From Pelodera strongyloides (Eukaryota; Nematoda; Chromadorea; Rhabditida; Rhabditidae), in assembly GCA_036852015.1 (NCBI GenBank), contig JAANDG010000438.1:61040-125039 (forward strand): a stretch of DNA of 64,000 nt, given 5' to 3'. This document shows positions 31,701 to 41,814 of this stretch, piece by piece. Made by a program: the position numbers and the translations under genes. The notes under the pieces were generated by a model, which saw only the letters and a program-made list of their open reading frames with translations, had not been told where the DNA came from and did no database searches. The first letter of the stretch is position 1, and every line of letters starts with the position of its first letter.

Positions 31701-33125
31701 GTTGATCGTGGTGACGGCCTAAAGTGGAATAAAATTATACTAATTGAATGGATTTCGGCCCTCGGCGCCGAAATCGGTGCGCGAGAATATTGCCGGGCAC
31801 ACACACAGGAGTGCCAGAACCGTGCCTGCCGCGAGCCGTTGTGCCACGAGGCAAAGCGGTGCGCATTACATTTGATCTTGCTTGAGTTTTCAAATAATAC
31901 CACTCACGTGTACATATTTGTTGTTCTCGTCCACCTGGGCATTCACACATTTTCCCATTGAAGTTTCGCAAATAATGTCCAGAGCGCACAGTGTCACATA
32001 GGAAGATATCTCGATTACTTCACTGCAATTCGTACTCATTTGAAAAGTTTATGAACCGCATTGTCACCGAAACGCGTCCGTCCGAGTAGAATATTAATTA
32101 AAGCATCAATTAATTAATCTCTTACCCTTTGGGAATCGCCGCCAATTTTTGAACCAGGATCTTGGAATGCTCATTGAAGACGGGAACAAAGTCCTTCAGG
32201 ATATCATAGTGAAAGGTAGGGGTGAGCAGTTTACGCTTTGGTCGCCATTGTTCAGACTCGCTAAATATTAAAATTGCAGTGAGCAAAAACAATTATGGAG
32301 GTATGGGGAATTGAACCCCAGACCTCTCGCATGCTAAGCGAGCGCTCTACCACTGAGCTATACCCCCCATGAGGGCATTCAGAGTAGGAGTGCATGAAAA
32401 GTAAAGAAACGATATATACCTGGTGAGCAACGATAGTCCAAGCCAAGGTTCAAGAAGTCTATATGCAAATCCTTTGTTCAAGTGCTTGGACGAAGAGAGA
32501 ATTGGTTCTAGCAAAGTTGCTGAATAGACCATAAGCGTGGGATGAGGTCCCAACCAAAGAAGGACCATTCGGGGCTCATTCGGATACAGGGCTCCCATTC
32601 CCATTACCTGAAAATTTAATTTAAAAGAACAGCCCATTTAATTGTGCTAATATAATACAATTTTCATTGACTATGAAGGATAGTACGATTTCTTTGCAAA
32701 ACTTTGCTCCCGGTGAGGATCGAACTCACGGCCTTCAGATTATGAGACTGACGCGCTGCCTACTGCGCTACGGAAGCATGTCGGTATAGCGGCCACACCA
32801 GCCTAAAAGTCGCACATCGAACATAACACAACATTCAAGAGTAAAATACCTGGTCCATGAATCCTTCGGGGTCTGGTTTGACAATAGTTCCATGTCCAAG
32901 AAAAGGCAACGATCGTGGTCCAGGTACATCTGAAAAACTTGTAACATGTACCCATGTCTTATAATACATTTACATAAAACCATTAATATATTTACGTAAA
33001 AACATTAATAAATCATACCATAATGACTTACCTTTAAATTGTTTCCTTAGCCTCATGTGTTGGTATACAAAGTAGGTGATTAAAGTTAGTATAGAGACGA
33101 CGGTGAGCTCACCCACTAGGCCCAT
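28757..33125 (-). CDS. Cytochrome P450, CYP4-like
   Basis: Haem-thiolate mono-oxygenase anchored in the ER. Fourteen phase-consistent exons: 33032-33125, 32850-32929, 32420-32607, 32126-32260, 31908-32022, 31642-31718, 31475-31535, 30769-30897, 30234-30350, 29980-30051, 29563-29732, 29218-29301, 29076-29134, 28757-28872 (498 residues, the usual length). Features in order: N-terminal signal anchor ([20 protein letters not shown]), Pro-rich [11 protein letters not shown], helix [15 protein letters not shown], helix [13 protein letters not shown] (CYP4-type oxygen-binding motif), helix [11 protein letters not shown] (ExxR), PERF-region FNPDRF, and the haem-binding [13 protein letters not shown] with the Cys ligand. 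All key residues are intact, so a working enzyme is expected; substrate unknown (fatty acids or related lipids are typical of the clan). Five of its introns carry tRNA genes, and a sixth a MITE. Confidence 0.96.
28977..29049 (+). tRNA. tRNA-Val (AAC)
   Basis: 73-nt cloverleaf with anticodon AAC and T arm GGCGGTTCGATCCCGCC. It lies in the last intron (28873-29075) of the P450, antisense to it. Same sequence as 22405-22477. Confidence 0.96.
29883..29955 (+). tRNA. tRNA-Asn (GTT)
   Basis: Acceptor GCTCTTG/CAGGAGC, anticodon loop CTGTTAA (GTT), T arm GGTGGTTCGAACCCACC. It lies in the P450 intron 29733-29979, antisense. Confidence 0.95.
30372..30443 (+). tRNA. tRNA-Ala (TGC)
   Basis: 72-nt cloverleaf GGGGGTATAGCTCAGGGGTA..., anticodon loop TTTGCAT (TGC), T arm GGGGTTCGATTCCCC. 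It lies in the P450 intron 30351-30768, together with the next tRNA. Confidence 0.96.
30616..30687 (+). tRNA. tRNA-Ala (CGC)
   Basis: Same body as the tRNA-Ala at 30372 except for the anticodon CGC (TTCGCAT loop) and T loop TTCAATTC. Same P450 intron. Shares 5' flank CCGT and 3' flank AAATTTTTTGC with the copy at 34632. Confidence 0.96.
30914..31322. mobile_element. 403-bp palindromic element with TTA target, family G copy 1
   Basis: Element 30917-31319 with ends GGGCGCGTTCGGG / CCCGAACGCGCCC, flanked by TTA on both sides. Arms of about 150 bp include AAAGTACAGTACACACTTTCC. It lies in the P450 intron 30898-31474. A three-base TWA target is typical of PIF/Harbinger-type elements (inference). 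Confidence 0.88.
32296..32367 (-). tRNA. tRNA-Ala (AGC)
   Basis: 72-nt cloverleaf on the minus strand, GGGGGTATAGCTCAGTGGTA..., anticodon AGC, T arm GGGGTTCAATTCCCC. It lies in the P450 intron 32261-32419, in the sense direction. Confidence 0.96.
32704..32777 (-). tRNA. tRNA-Met (CAT), elongator type
   Basis: Minus-strand cloverleaf GCTTCCGTAGCGCAGTAGGC..., anticodon loop CTCATAA (CAT), T arm GTGAGTTCGATCCTCAC. The ordinary TTCGATC T loop favours elongator over initiator Met. It lies in the P450 intron 32608-32849, in the sense direction. Confidence 0.95.
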
Positions 33126-33877
33126 CCTGAACACTTAACGACTTTGCGGTAACTACAGTCTTCCCAAAAGGACATCAGATAAAAAGTTGCTGATAAACAA
33201 AATTATTTATTTTAAGAATATCAGAAAGAAGGATTGTATGTCTATTTGGCTTTCTTATGTGGGACATTTACGTTTGATTTGATCACTATACTATGGCTCT
33301 ATGGCAGAATATGAGAAAATTGGAAGGTTACAAATGGAAACATGAAAAATAACAAACAAAAAAAGCCATCAGCAATTTTACATGACAACGCGCAGACGAT
33401 TATTGGTCTCTTGAACTTTATGGATGAAGATCTTTTGATAACACAAAATCAATTTGCAATTGCCTCATTTGCATGTGCCTGCGGCACTAGTTCAATTCTT
33501 TGTTGCTTGCCGTTAGTGTAGTTTATATGCCATCTTTGCCCTTTGTGTATTGCAGTTGGTGTTGATGATTTTCAGAACAAATACTGTTGATATCTCGTCG
33601 TGACCATTTTTGGTCGTAAGCCGTCGGTGACCGGTCACCAAATGGTTTTTAGGATGGGGATCATTTTATTGTAATCGACGGTGGGTGGCTCATTCCGTTT
33701 TGCCGCGTCAAGAAAGTCAAAGTTACGAATAATGAAACGGACAGAGTTATGAACATCATGAAACCGACATAAATCACAAGCGTACTCATATTCTAATTTA
33801 AATTTGGATAAAAATTACATATAAAGTGAAAATCACAATGAATCCATCATTTTTCTATAAAAAACTTAAAATTCATC
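33126..33877. other. Divergent promoter region of P450 and the next gene
   Basis: No gene seen. A self-complementary GGTGACCGGTCACC-type sequence with CCAAATGG is near 33628-33648; similar GGTGACCA/CCAAATGG phrases occur at 14210-14330 and 20970. Confidence 0.5.
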
Positions 33878-36800
33878 ATGGGCAGCGAACAGGTTACAAA
33901 ATACAATCGTGATGAGGTAGTTTCATTTTTTATAAATAGTGTGCACGCTTGGCTTCGGATACGGATGTCAGAAACTCGCTTGGTGGGAAACCGACGCATA
34001 CAATATCAGATACGAGATTAGATACACCATTTTCCTAGACTTCGGCCTTTTTCACCATTATGTTTACACCTACGAGCTGCTTTGATTACTTCATTTGGAA
34101 GTGCGCGGCGGCGCAAAGAACTGCATGAGAAGGTTGACCTCTTTACCGCGCGCTGTTATTTGGCAACACTATCGCACACACTATAGCACCATAGCGGCGC
34201 GCATTCAAAAGTATTGCGATTTCCCCACGATGTCCACATTTTACATTACAGATAGATGCGCTGAACGATCAACGAATTTTGCTTGAAACACTGACGACTC
34301 GAACTCGTGTATGTACTGTACTCATTTCAGTCTTTGTCACTTAGTGTTAGTGTAATTCAATTTATATCCTTATTCACCAACACTTTGCAATGTATGGTTA
34401 TGTGAGCATAATAGTTTTATAAACTAAAACTACTCATTGTCCATGTTTTTAATGATTTGGCGTACATATTTTAAGTCCTTTATCCAAACGCAATTCCAGA
34501 AACTCGCCGACGAGTCTCCCGGCGAATACCGTTGTATTAAGCTAGAAGAGTGGGAGGAGGGTAAAAAGGTGAGTTGTTCGACCTACGTATGATTCACAGT
34601 TCATTATCAGTACCAAGCTACTGGTTGCCGTGGGGGTATAGCTCAGGGGTAGAGCGCTCGCTTCGCATGCGAGAAGTCTGGGGTTCAATTCCCCATACCT
34701 CCAAATTTTTTGCTTCAAAGATTGGGGTGCACATTTTACACAATATTCACGCAGAAGTCTTATTGTTAGCAGTGTGCATAGTTCACGGTAAAAGGAAATT
34801 TAGTTTAATTCCCCATACCAACAATTTCGTTATGCAGAACTCTATATCATATGGTTCTAATGTGTGAAGTTGCAATTTAGATTTATCGTAAATGGACTTA
34901 TTTGAATACGCTTCCACAAGGCGAAAATCCAGAGAAAAGCGGATTGCGGCGAAGCTGCGACGATGCAGCCAGACTTGTTACCGAAGCAAATTTGAACATG
35001 GGAGGATCCGAACAGAACAAACGTGGAGGAACAGGAAGGTAAGGACAATTAAGCTCGGAGAAGGTGGGGAAACGTTAGTGCGCCGTTAGTGCGCCGTCAG
35101 TGCGCCGTATGTTCGCAGGCTTGTGGCGCACCTCTTGAGGGCGTGGGCCGCGTACCAAATTAATTGATCGTTACTCATAAAAATCAATATTCAGGCCTCG
35201 ACAATCCAGATCATTTAGTCGAACTCGAACTAGTCAAAGTGGGACTGTCACCACGACGAGGTGCCATTCATTTTTTTTTAGCTGTCTCCTGATGTTGCTA
35301 ATATCTTGAGGACTAAAAGACGTACCTTATTGTTATTTTTCCTGTTCGTAACTAAATGATTAGACTATTTGCCTCTAGTCTAACGCTTTATAATGGCTCA
35401 ATGGCTAGCGTTTGAGTTACACGGAATGCTCAGTTTTTTTACTTTTATAATGGGGTTTGCAAGTTATCCCAAAAAAACCGGTGTGATTCTGTCAATACTA
35501 CTCGTATTTCTGCACGAAACCTGCATATATAATATGGAAAATTAAAAGAATATTCTCGTGTAGTTTCCAATATACTGTAAATTTTCAGTATACTTGCAAA
35601 CCCCATTAATTTTCTTTCGATTTACATATTGTTCAGAGCTCAACGCACGGAATCTCCGCTCGGACAGCGCCTCAAACAGCAACGGGTTCTTGATCAGGTA
35701 GATCAACAAAAAAAATAGATGGAAATTTGCTTGTTCTTTGAGTGCGTTGTGCAGAGAGGAAGTGTTTCTTCGGAGAGAGCGCAGACGGTGTGTACCAGCG
35801 CGCGGCGGCTGCGCCTTTGCTTTCACATAAGAGCGCTGTATTTTTATTCTCAGTATCGCTTCTGGCCTCTGGCTAAGATCAATGTGTAGTATCTGTTCTT
35901 ATCGGCTTAATCTCCGGTACGGTTTCTATTGAAACCATCGAGATTAATCGATTTTTGGAAACCGCTTGGTTTGTAGAAGCTTGCTTCTCGCCTCGCAGTG
36001 TCGGCCCGGTATTGCACCTACCTCCGGGAACGGCACATCCCCTCTGGGGAAACAATGTTGAGGAAGAAGAAATAAAGTTATCGCGTAGGATGTTTACTTT
36101 TAGCTAGATTATAATAGAAAAGTTGTGTTAGATACAGCAGGCAACATAGAGGGAAAATTATGGCGTGCCTTACATAATAAGTTTACCGCATTAATATTTT
36201 TCAACATCTCATAATTCTGCCGTAAATATTAGAATGGAAATCGAACATAATATTTTCACGCACGAAGAAGAACAATAAACCGTAATGGAGACCTAGGAGT
36301 TGCATTTCATATTCACCGAAACAGCGAATTGATTTAAAATCAGCCGCGCATGCCAACAGCGAGGATCGAAAGCCCAAATAGTAAAAAAGTTTGCCGCCAG
36401 CAGGGGTCGAACCTGCGACCTTGGGCTTATTAGACCCACGCTCTAACCGACTGAGCTATGGCGGCACATCTACGTGGCGAGAGTTGCAGGGTGACGGAAG
36501 ATCTCCCCCAATTTTGGACCATGAAAATATTGGGTAACTCTTTGGTCAGGTGCTGTCTTATGGCTTCTCCTCCGTTCTAAGTCATCATAGTAGAAATTCA
36601 GGGATAGCCGAATATATCGAATTTAGGAAGTTGTTGAAATGGACGCCGAGGCGCGACGACGACGTGAAGCTGCCGGCGCATCAAAAGCCGCGGCGATGGA
36701 TTCTTATATTGCTTCGGATCTGGATCGCCTTCAATCGGGTGCCGATTCGATGCTCAGTTCAGACACCCAGGAGTTGTCCCGTCGCAAGTCTGAGACGAGG

Positions 36801-37321
36801 AAGGTGCTCCGTAATGCGGTATGCTTCATTATTGTCGTTTTTTTTTATTCTAATTATATTCATTTGCATACAACATATGAGAATCCAGTGGTCCATCAAA
36901 CGTTCAAAAATCTGCCTTTTGTCATTTATGCCGCTTTAAAACAAAAACAGTTTCTTATAAAGATGAAGAACGATAAGGACCTTCTGCGACAGTGGGTGAC
37001 TACGCTACATGCAATCGACCGAGCCAACACCAGTGTACAAAACGCGGTGAGGAAAACGAGTTCCTCTTTTGACTCGCATTTGGTTTTCAACATTTTTTGT
37101 TACGTGTTGCTAATATTAAGAATATGACCTCCTTTAGTCCTGCTTGAGAAACAATAAATTACGGCGCCATGGCTTTTTTCTAAGGCCTGACGAACCACCA
37201 ACTTGGGCTCTTTCAGACGCTCGCTGGCGACGCTGCCCTTCCCGACGGCGCGTCATACGCGCGGAATGTGCGCAACGTACGCGACCGGATGCGGAAATTA
37301 GACAATGAACTTTGGAATTGA
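33878..37321 (+). CDS. Unassigned protein, founder of a local paralogue pair (copy 1)
   Basis: Eight phase-consistent exons: 33878-33916, 34476-34568, 34881-35038, 35195-35260, 35637-35697, 36627-36818, 36951-37046, 37217-37321 (269 residues); AATAAA lies near 37361. I do not recognise the family. Order of features: GEYRCIKLEEWEEGKK and IYRKWTYLNTLPQGENPEKS (globular, aromatic), a Ser/Arg/Thr-rich linker (SFSRTRTSQSGTVTTTR), SPLGQRLKQQRVLDQ, then a charged, helical C-terminal half (MDAEARRRREAAGASKAAAM, KNDKDLLRQWVTTLHAIDRA, YARNVRNVRDRMRKLDNELW) that looks like a coiled coil. No signal peptide or membrane segment. A paralogue with the same motif order lies convergently at 39005-41476. The acceptor of exon 7 could instead be 36963. 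Introns hold a tRNA-Ala, a MITE, a U2 gene and a tRNA-Ile. Confidence 0.85.
34632..34703 (+). tRNA. tRNA-Ala (CGC)
   Basis: 72-nt cloverleaf identical to 30616-30687, including short flanks. It lies in intron 2 (34569-34880) of the unassigned gene 33878-37321, in the sense direction. Confidence 0.96.
35451..35605. mobile_element. MITE family A, copy 2
   Basis: Ends TGGGGTTTGCAAGT and TACTTGCAAACCCCA; flanks TATAA...TTAAT are consistent with a TA target. It lies in the intron 35261-35636 of the unassigned gene. Confidence 0.85.
35855..36052 (+). ncRNA. U2: U2 spliceosomal snRNA
   Basis: Starts ATCGCTTCTGGCC; contains GTGTAGTATCTGTTCTTATC (branch-point pairing), Sm site GATTTTTGGA and the 3' stem-loop region ending near CCCCTCTGGGGAA. 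The sequence matches 23208-23405 base for base as far as I can trace; the 3' end is approximate. It lies in the intron 35698-36626 of the unassigned gene, in the sense direction. Confidence 0.93.
36392..36465 (-). tRNA. tRNA-Ile (AAT)
   Basis: Minus-strand copy of the 74-nt tRNA-Ile at 2165 and 22757. It lies in the same intron as the U2 copy at 35855, facing it. Confidence 0.97.
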
Positions 37322-39004
37322 TTATCCATCAAAATCCCTTTCAAATCCTCTTCCATCAATAAAGGACGCGTACTTAATAAACAATATTTTATCGTGTAAA
37401 AAGTGGACTGTTTTAGGCCGGTTTTTGGATCTTCTGCGCGACGTGAGTCAAAAGTCTGTAGTGAGTGTGTAGTTAGTTAATTACTTACTGTATTGAAAAA
37501 AAATGAGCGGCGACAAAAAGAGACCAATCAAATGATCGAAGACTAAATAATATTATATGCACAAAGTGGGCTGAAAACAAAAGTTGTTAGTTCAAACAAG
37601 AAGCGCATTGCTCTTGCCATTCGCTTTATACATTGAAAACTCTTTATTATATGTAGTGTGATGTCGTTTGATAAGATGCATTATCTACACACACTATAAA
37701 CATACTTGCCCATAAATACCATTATTAATTCCTTTTTGAAACGGTCGACCTTGCCAGTTCGGCAACTTCCGCTATCGCGCGCCTAGCCCCAATTTGATGC
37801 TTATTTTTGAGCCAGTTTTCTTTGCGCAAATCAAATCGTGGGTGACAAAAGGTTCACAAGAGCGCATCCTGCCGCTTTATACATTGAACTCTTTATTTAT
37901 GTAGGTCAGTTTTGAAAGGCAATTTAAATTTTGGTGAAAATATGAGTTTGTAGCGGTTGTGTATAGCTCAAGCCTTAATTTGAATCAACAACATCTGCAT
38001 TACTCCTTACGTCCTGTTTGTAACTTGTAATTTGTCGCGTCGCTTTTTAATTTAGCAACAGTGCCGCGCCATCTCTAATTTTGTAAGGGCGTGATTTTTC
38101 GAAAGGAAACCATGCAAATTCATCGTTCAGGATGGACATTTTGGAAACGTTCTAATGCATGGAGAAAACAAAAAATTCAGTATGTATTAGCATGGAAAAG
38201 AACAAATTAGCATGGTTGTGGTACTGGTACTGTTCCATGTGGTACTGTTCCAAGTTCGAAGTAACGGGCAAAGTTTATTTAAGGAAAACACATACAATTA
38301 AGAACACGAACTGCAATAAATAATATTTCATCTCGTTGCAATTATAATTGTGTTTTAGTATAAGATTAACTGCGAGTAGCTGGTGGTTTGCATTTTACAT
38401 GTGAAGGTTTCATCTCCGGCGATTAGCCTGAAAACACGAATATATGGACTAGGAAAGGCCGCCGTGCCGGATATAGCGTTGTTGGTTCTCGTTCTCATGA
38501 TGACTGCTTCGGGGAGGTTACCCAGCCTGTCGATATTGGTCGATCTGTAGACCTGTAGATCTCCACAAACACAAGAACTCAGTATGATTGTCACTCTTCT
38601 CATTGGAGCTATTTTTCATTGCTTTCCCTAATGTATTTAAATTAATGATTTAAATTGAATTACTTATATATGTTAAATAAATTGTAATGCATTCACAGAA
38701 AATGAGTCCTTTACTCGGATAAATTTCCATTGAAATATCACAGCTGTGGCCGCATTCACCACATCGGGAGTATCCCCCCAAGCCTCCCACGGGACGAAAA
38801 AGAAAAATTAATTTAATGTTCCCCGTAAGTAGTAAAGGACTTGAACCCTTTACTCTGTGGGACCCGGTTATTATTTTCTCGCTTACCTTGTTATTTTGTA
38901 CTTGTCTTTTTAACAATAAACCTTTATATAAAAGGAGGAAACAGTGAGATGCAGAGACAAAGTCGCCCGCTTGCATACCGCGACTGATCATAACCTGCTC
39001 TCAC
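37322..39004. other. Convergent gap between the paralogue pair
   Basis: No gene is confidently called. A direct repeat of about 35 bp (CGCTTTATACATTGAA, then CTCTTTAT...ATGTAG) is at 37621-37658 and about 37873-37905. A minus-strand stretch after TTTTCAG at about 38432, reading LIAGDETFTCKM, might be a decayed last exon of the paralogue (copy 1 has TLAGDAALP at the same place), but the match is too short to annotate. Confidence 0.45.
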
Positions 39005-41476
39005 CATCTTCCCGTCCTGTACGCCGGTGTGCCGATGACTTCTCCTGGAGCTGGAATCATAAAGAAGCGGTTCCGAAGTATCGGGCAGCTCGGTCGCAGC
39101 AAAATTATGCTTCTTCACTTCCACATTCGTATCGGCGACTTGCTGCCGCTGACGCTCCTCCGACATCATCTCGCGCATTTCCTATAGGAGAACAGTGACA
39201 TGACAAACATTATATTGATAGTTCATTGAGTAGATGAGTGAACATATCCATATGTTAATTGCAAGCAAATGGTGATACATCTCAATGCGTGTTAATGAAC
39301 TTCTGCCAAGGAGTTCAAAGTAACACCGGGATTATCTAAACAGAATTTCGGTGGTGCGCTTAGTACTGCGACGACTGAGCAAACCCCCCACTTTTTTTTT
39401 TAAAAGCGAATGCCGGCCGGTTTTTGAAACACATCGTGGACACCTGCATTCTTATGTATTTATGCGAAGTGGGGCCTAATTGGGGTCCATTTTTTTGCGC
39501 TATGCACATTTGCATATGACGCATAAGAATTGTTTTTGTACTCGATGATTTTCAAAAACCGGCCGGTATATCGCTTTAAATTTAGGAACATGTTTACATG
39601 TTTCAATTGCAGAACAATTATTTATATGTGAACGCATGATCCCACCTGATCAAGGATTCTCTGCTGTTTCAGTCGACGTCCAAGAGGAGATCCATTTCTG
39701 CTACGACACCTGCACATCCAAATAAATAGAACAGATCGACCAATTATTTTCCGAGATCGAGTTTCCTCGCAAAAAGTGGGAAACGAAAAGCCTTACATCC
39801 GCTACGTTATAATTCGAAACTGAATCAAATTCTGTATCGAACGAGTCCGTTCAAATAGAAAATAAGTCTGACAATTGATGGGGTTTGCAAGTATGTCGAA
39901 AAATTTGTCTTGGAAAAATGAGTCTTGGAACGATTTTATAATTACTCATGTTATATATTCATTCTTAGTTCCAAAGTACGGTACCTCGTGTACATACTTG
40001 CAAGGAATTGTTGCATACTTGCAAACCCCATTAAAAATTATTCCATGCATTTTTAAAAATTCACGATAGTGCCGGGCACCCTATGGAGCTTTTTTTGGAA
40101 GCTAGTAGAAAGAAGATAGAACCCCAGGAAAAGGACGAGGCACGTGCGCAAATATGAGGGCTGGCGCGCGAGCAGGCAGCGCATATTTCGACGCACCCCT
40201 CCTGTCCCCACCCTCCCTGGCGCACCACTGAGGCACGAATTTGGGTCCACCTCCGCGTCCATCAAAACCAGCGGATGGATGTCAACACTCACCTTCTCAT
40301 TCTGTCCGGACTTCTATTTCTGTTTTTCTTCAATGGGGGCTGATTGTCTTTTCCCACTCCCACGGTGCTATCCCCAGCTGACGGCATCGTATTTACATAG
40401 GTCCAATTACGATGAATCTCAAAATACATTTCAGTCTTATCGGCGAGAACCTGGAGCAAAAACGCTGCATAGCGGCGGTATCGCCAGGTTCGCGCGTAAG
40501 GATGCTCAGTGGACTCGCGCACCACCAAAGTTTCACTTTGCACGGTAACATAATATGCGCTAATTAATAATCAAGTCTAACTAATTAATTACTTACTAAT
40601 TAATAATATGCGCTAATTGATATTATTTGAAAAAAGGACCTCTCCGCCATCTTGCCACTCCTCCACTTGAATACAACGATAGGCTCCGATTTCACGTTTA
40701 CCATTCTTAAACATAATCGACTAATGGGGTTTGCAAGTATGCCAAAAACAGCGAGTTTTCCTTGCAAGTATCAATTCGCAAAATCGTGTGAATTTTGAAT
40801 ACACCTTTGAAAGTTATCCACGTTATAGAAAATGCGCCACGCATCAACGAAGCGAGAAGAGATGCACAGTGCATGCACTTTAAACAAAAAATGGTCCCGT
40901 GGCTACCGGCTCTGGTCCCGCCACTGGAAGAACTTGCCCCAAAATTGCCGCGGTTTTGCAACGTTGCCCCAAAATTGCCCAAAATTGCCGCACGGCAAGT
41001 CGGTTTTTGTGCTCCGGCATTTTTGGGGCAAAAATCGCGGCAATTTTGGGGCAAAACTTCCAGTGGCGGCGATCGACCGAAAAGCCTGGGATATTCTCGT
41101 GGTAGTGCCGAGATACAGTAAATTTTTCGATAGTTGCAAGAAAAATCGGGCATACTTGCAAACCCCATTAGTTCTTAAGGGCGCATTCGAGTAGGGCAAA
41201 ATGCATAAATTTCGCGAAATAATCAGTTCGAGTTCACTGTTAGCCAGTGTTAGCGCGCAGCGAAATATCCCGCTCATAGGAGAGACGCAGTCTTGGAAAT
41301 ATTTTTTCCTGTTCTCTCTTATTTGTCAACAATCTCTCACCCTATCAACTCGAATTGATTATTTCGCGAAATTTGCCTAACTCGAATGCGCCCTAACAAT
41401 TATAGCTACATACGACTCTGCCCTTTCGTACCGGCTCCAAACTTCGACGTACCTTACAAGACTGCTCGTTGGGCAT
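39005..41476 (-). CDS. Unassigned protein, paralogue of 33878-37321 (copy 2, 3' end unresolved)
   Basis: Recognised by exon-for-exon similarity with copy 1. Exons: 41453-41476 (MPNEQSCK), 40640-40705 (GAYRCIQVEEWQDGGE), 40293-40417 (IHRNWTYVNTMPSAGD... with a basic tail), 39646-39709 (GSPLGRRLKQQRILDQ), 39005-39181 (EMREMMSEERQRQQVADTN...). All junction phases agree with copy 1, although the donor after 40640 (GTCCTT) is weak and the Ser/Arg exon of copy 1 has no clear equivalent. The last two exons of copy 1 were not found, so the gene is truncated, highly diverged at its end, or extends into 37322-39004. Family unknown. It may be expressed or a decaying copy. Confidence 0.65.
39400..39579. 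mobile_element. TTAA-flanked MITE, family C copy 1
   Basis: About 172 bp (39404-39575) between TTAA tetramers, with inner arms CCGGCCGGTTTTTGAAA / TTTCAAAAACCGGCCGG and ends AGCGAAT / ATCGCT. The left end has suffered a small change. It lies in the intron 39182-39645 of copy 2. Partner at 46384-46565. Confidence 0.85.
39879..40030. mobile_element. MITE family A, copy 3
   Basis: 152 bp, nearly identical in inverted orientation to 18171-18322. It lies in the intron 39710-40292 of copy 2. Confidence 0.88.
40725..41167. mobile_element. MITE family A, copy 4, with internal minisatellite
   Basis: 443 bp with the same ends (TGGGGTTTGCAAGTATG) and TA on both flanks. The interior differs: a hairpin built of repeated CCCCAAAATTGCC phrases at about 40920-41065. 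Both strands stay open over most of it, which is a by-product of the palindrome. It lies in the first intron of copy 2. Confidence 0.8.
41176..41396. mobile_element. TAA-flanked element, family G copy 2
   Basis: 215 bp (41179-41393) with ends GGGCGCATTCGAGT / CTCGAATGCGCCC, inner arms AATTTCGCGAAATAATCA and its complement, and TAA on both sides. Related by its ends to 30914-31322. Confidence 0.85.
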
Positions 41477-41814
41477 ATTTGAGCTGTATGATAAGAAAGA
41501 ATAAAAATGTGCAATTAAATTCTGGATCCTAATTCTTTATATTGTTGCATATGCAAATTCTAACACTCATCATTTGCATATTATACAGTTAGCGATCTTT
41601 GGCGCGGAAGAAACTCGGGAAGTGCGCGGCCATCACATCTATCTGCGAAATTTGCATATTTGTAATTCGTTTCTGATGAGTTTCTCGTACCACCTCCGAG
41701 GTTTAGCATCTTTATTCTGTCGGGAGGAGAACAACGTTGTGGAAAGGATTTTCCGTCAGTGTTTTTGTCGCCAAAAACGTCGTGGAAAGGAATTCCTGGC
41801 CAAATCTCAGCGTT

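Noticed and set aside
34801..34825. Possible extra tRNA fragment (AATTCCCCATACC) after the tRNA-Ala at 34632
   Set aside because: Only the 3' T-arm-like phrase is present; no cloverleaf can be formed.
40795..41277. Overlapping open frames on both strands around 40.8-41.3 kb
   Set aside because: They come from the palindromic interior of a family-A MITE with CCCCAAAATTGCC repeats.
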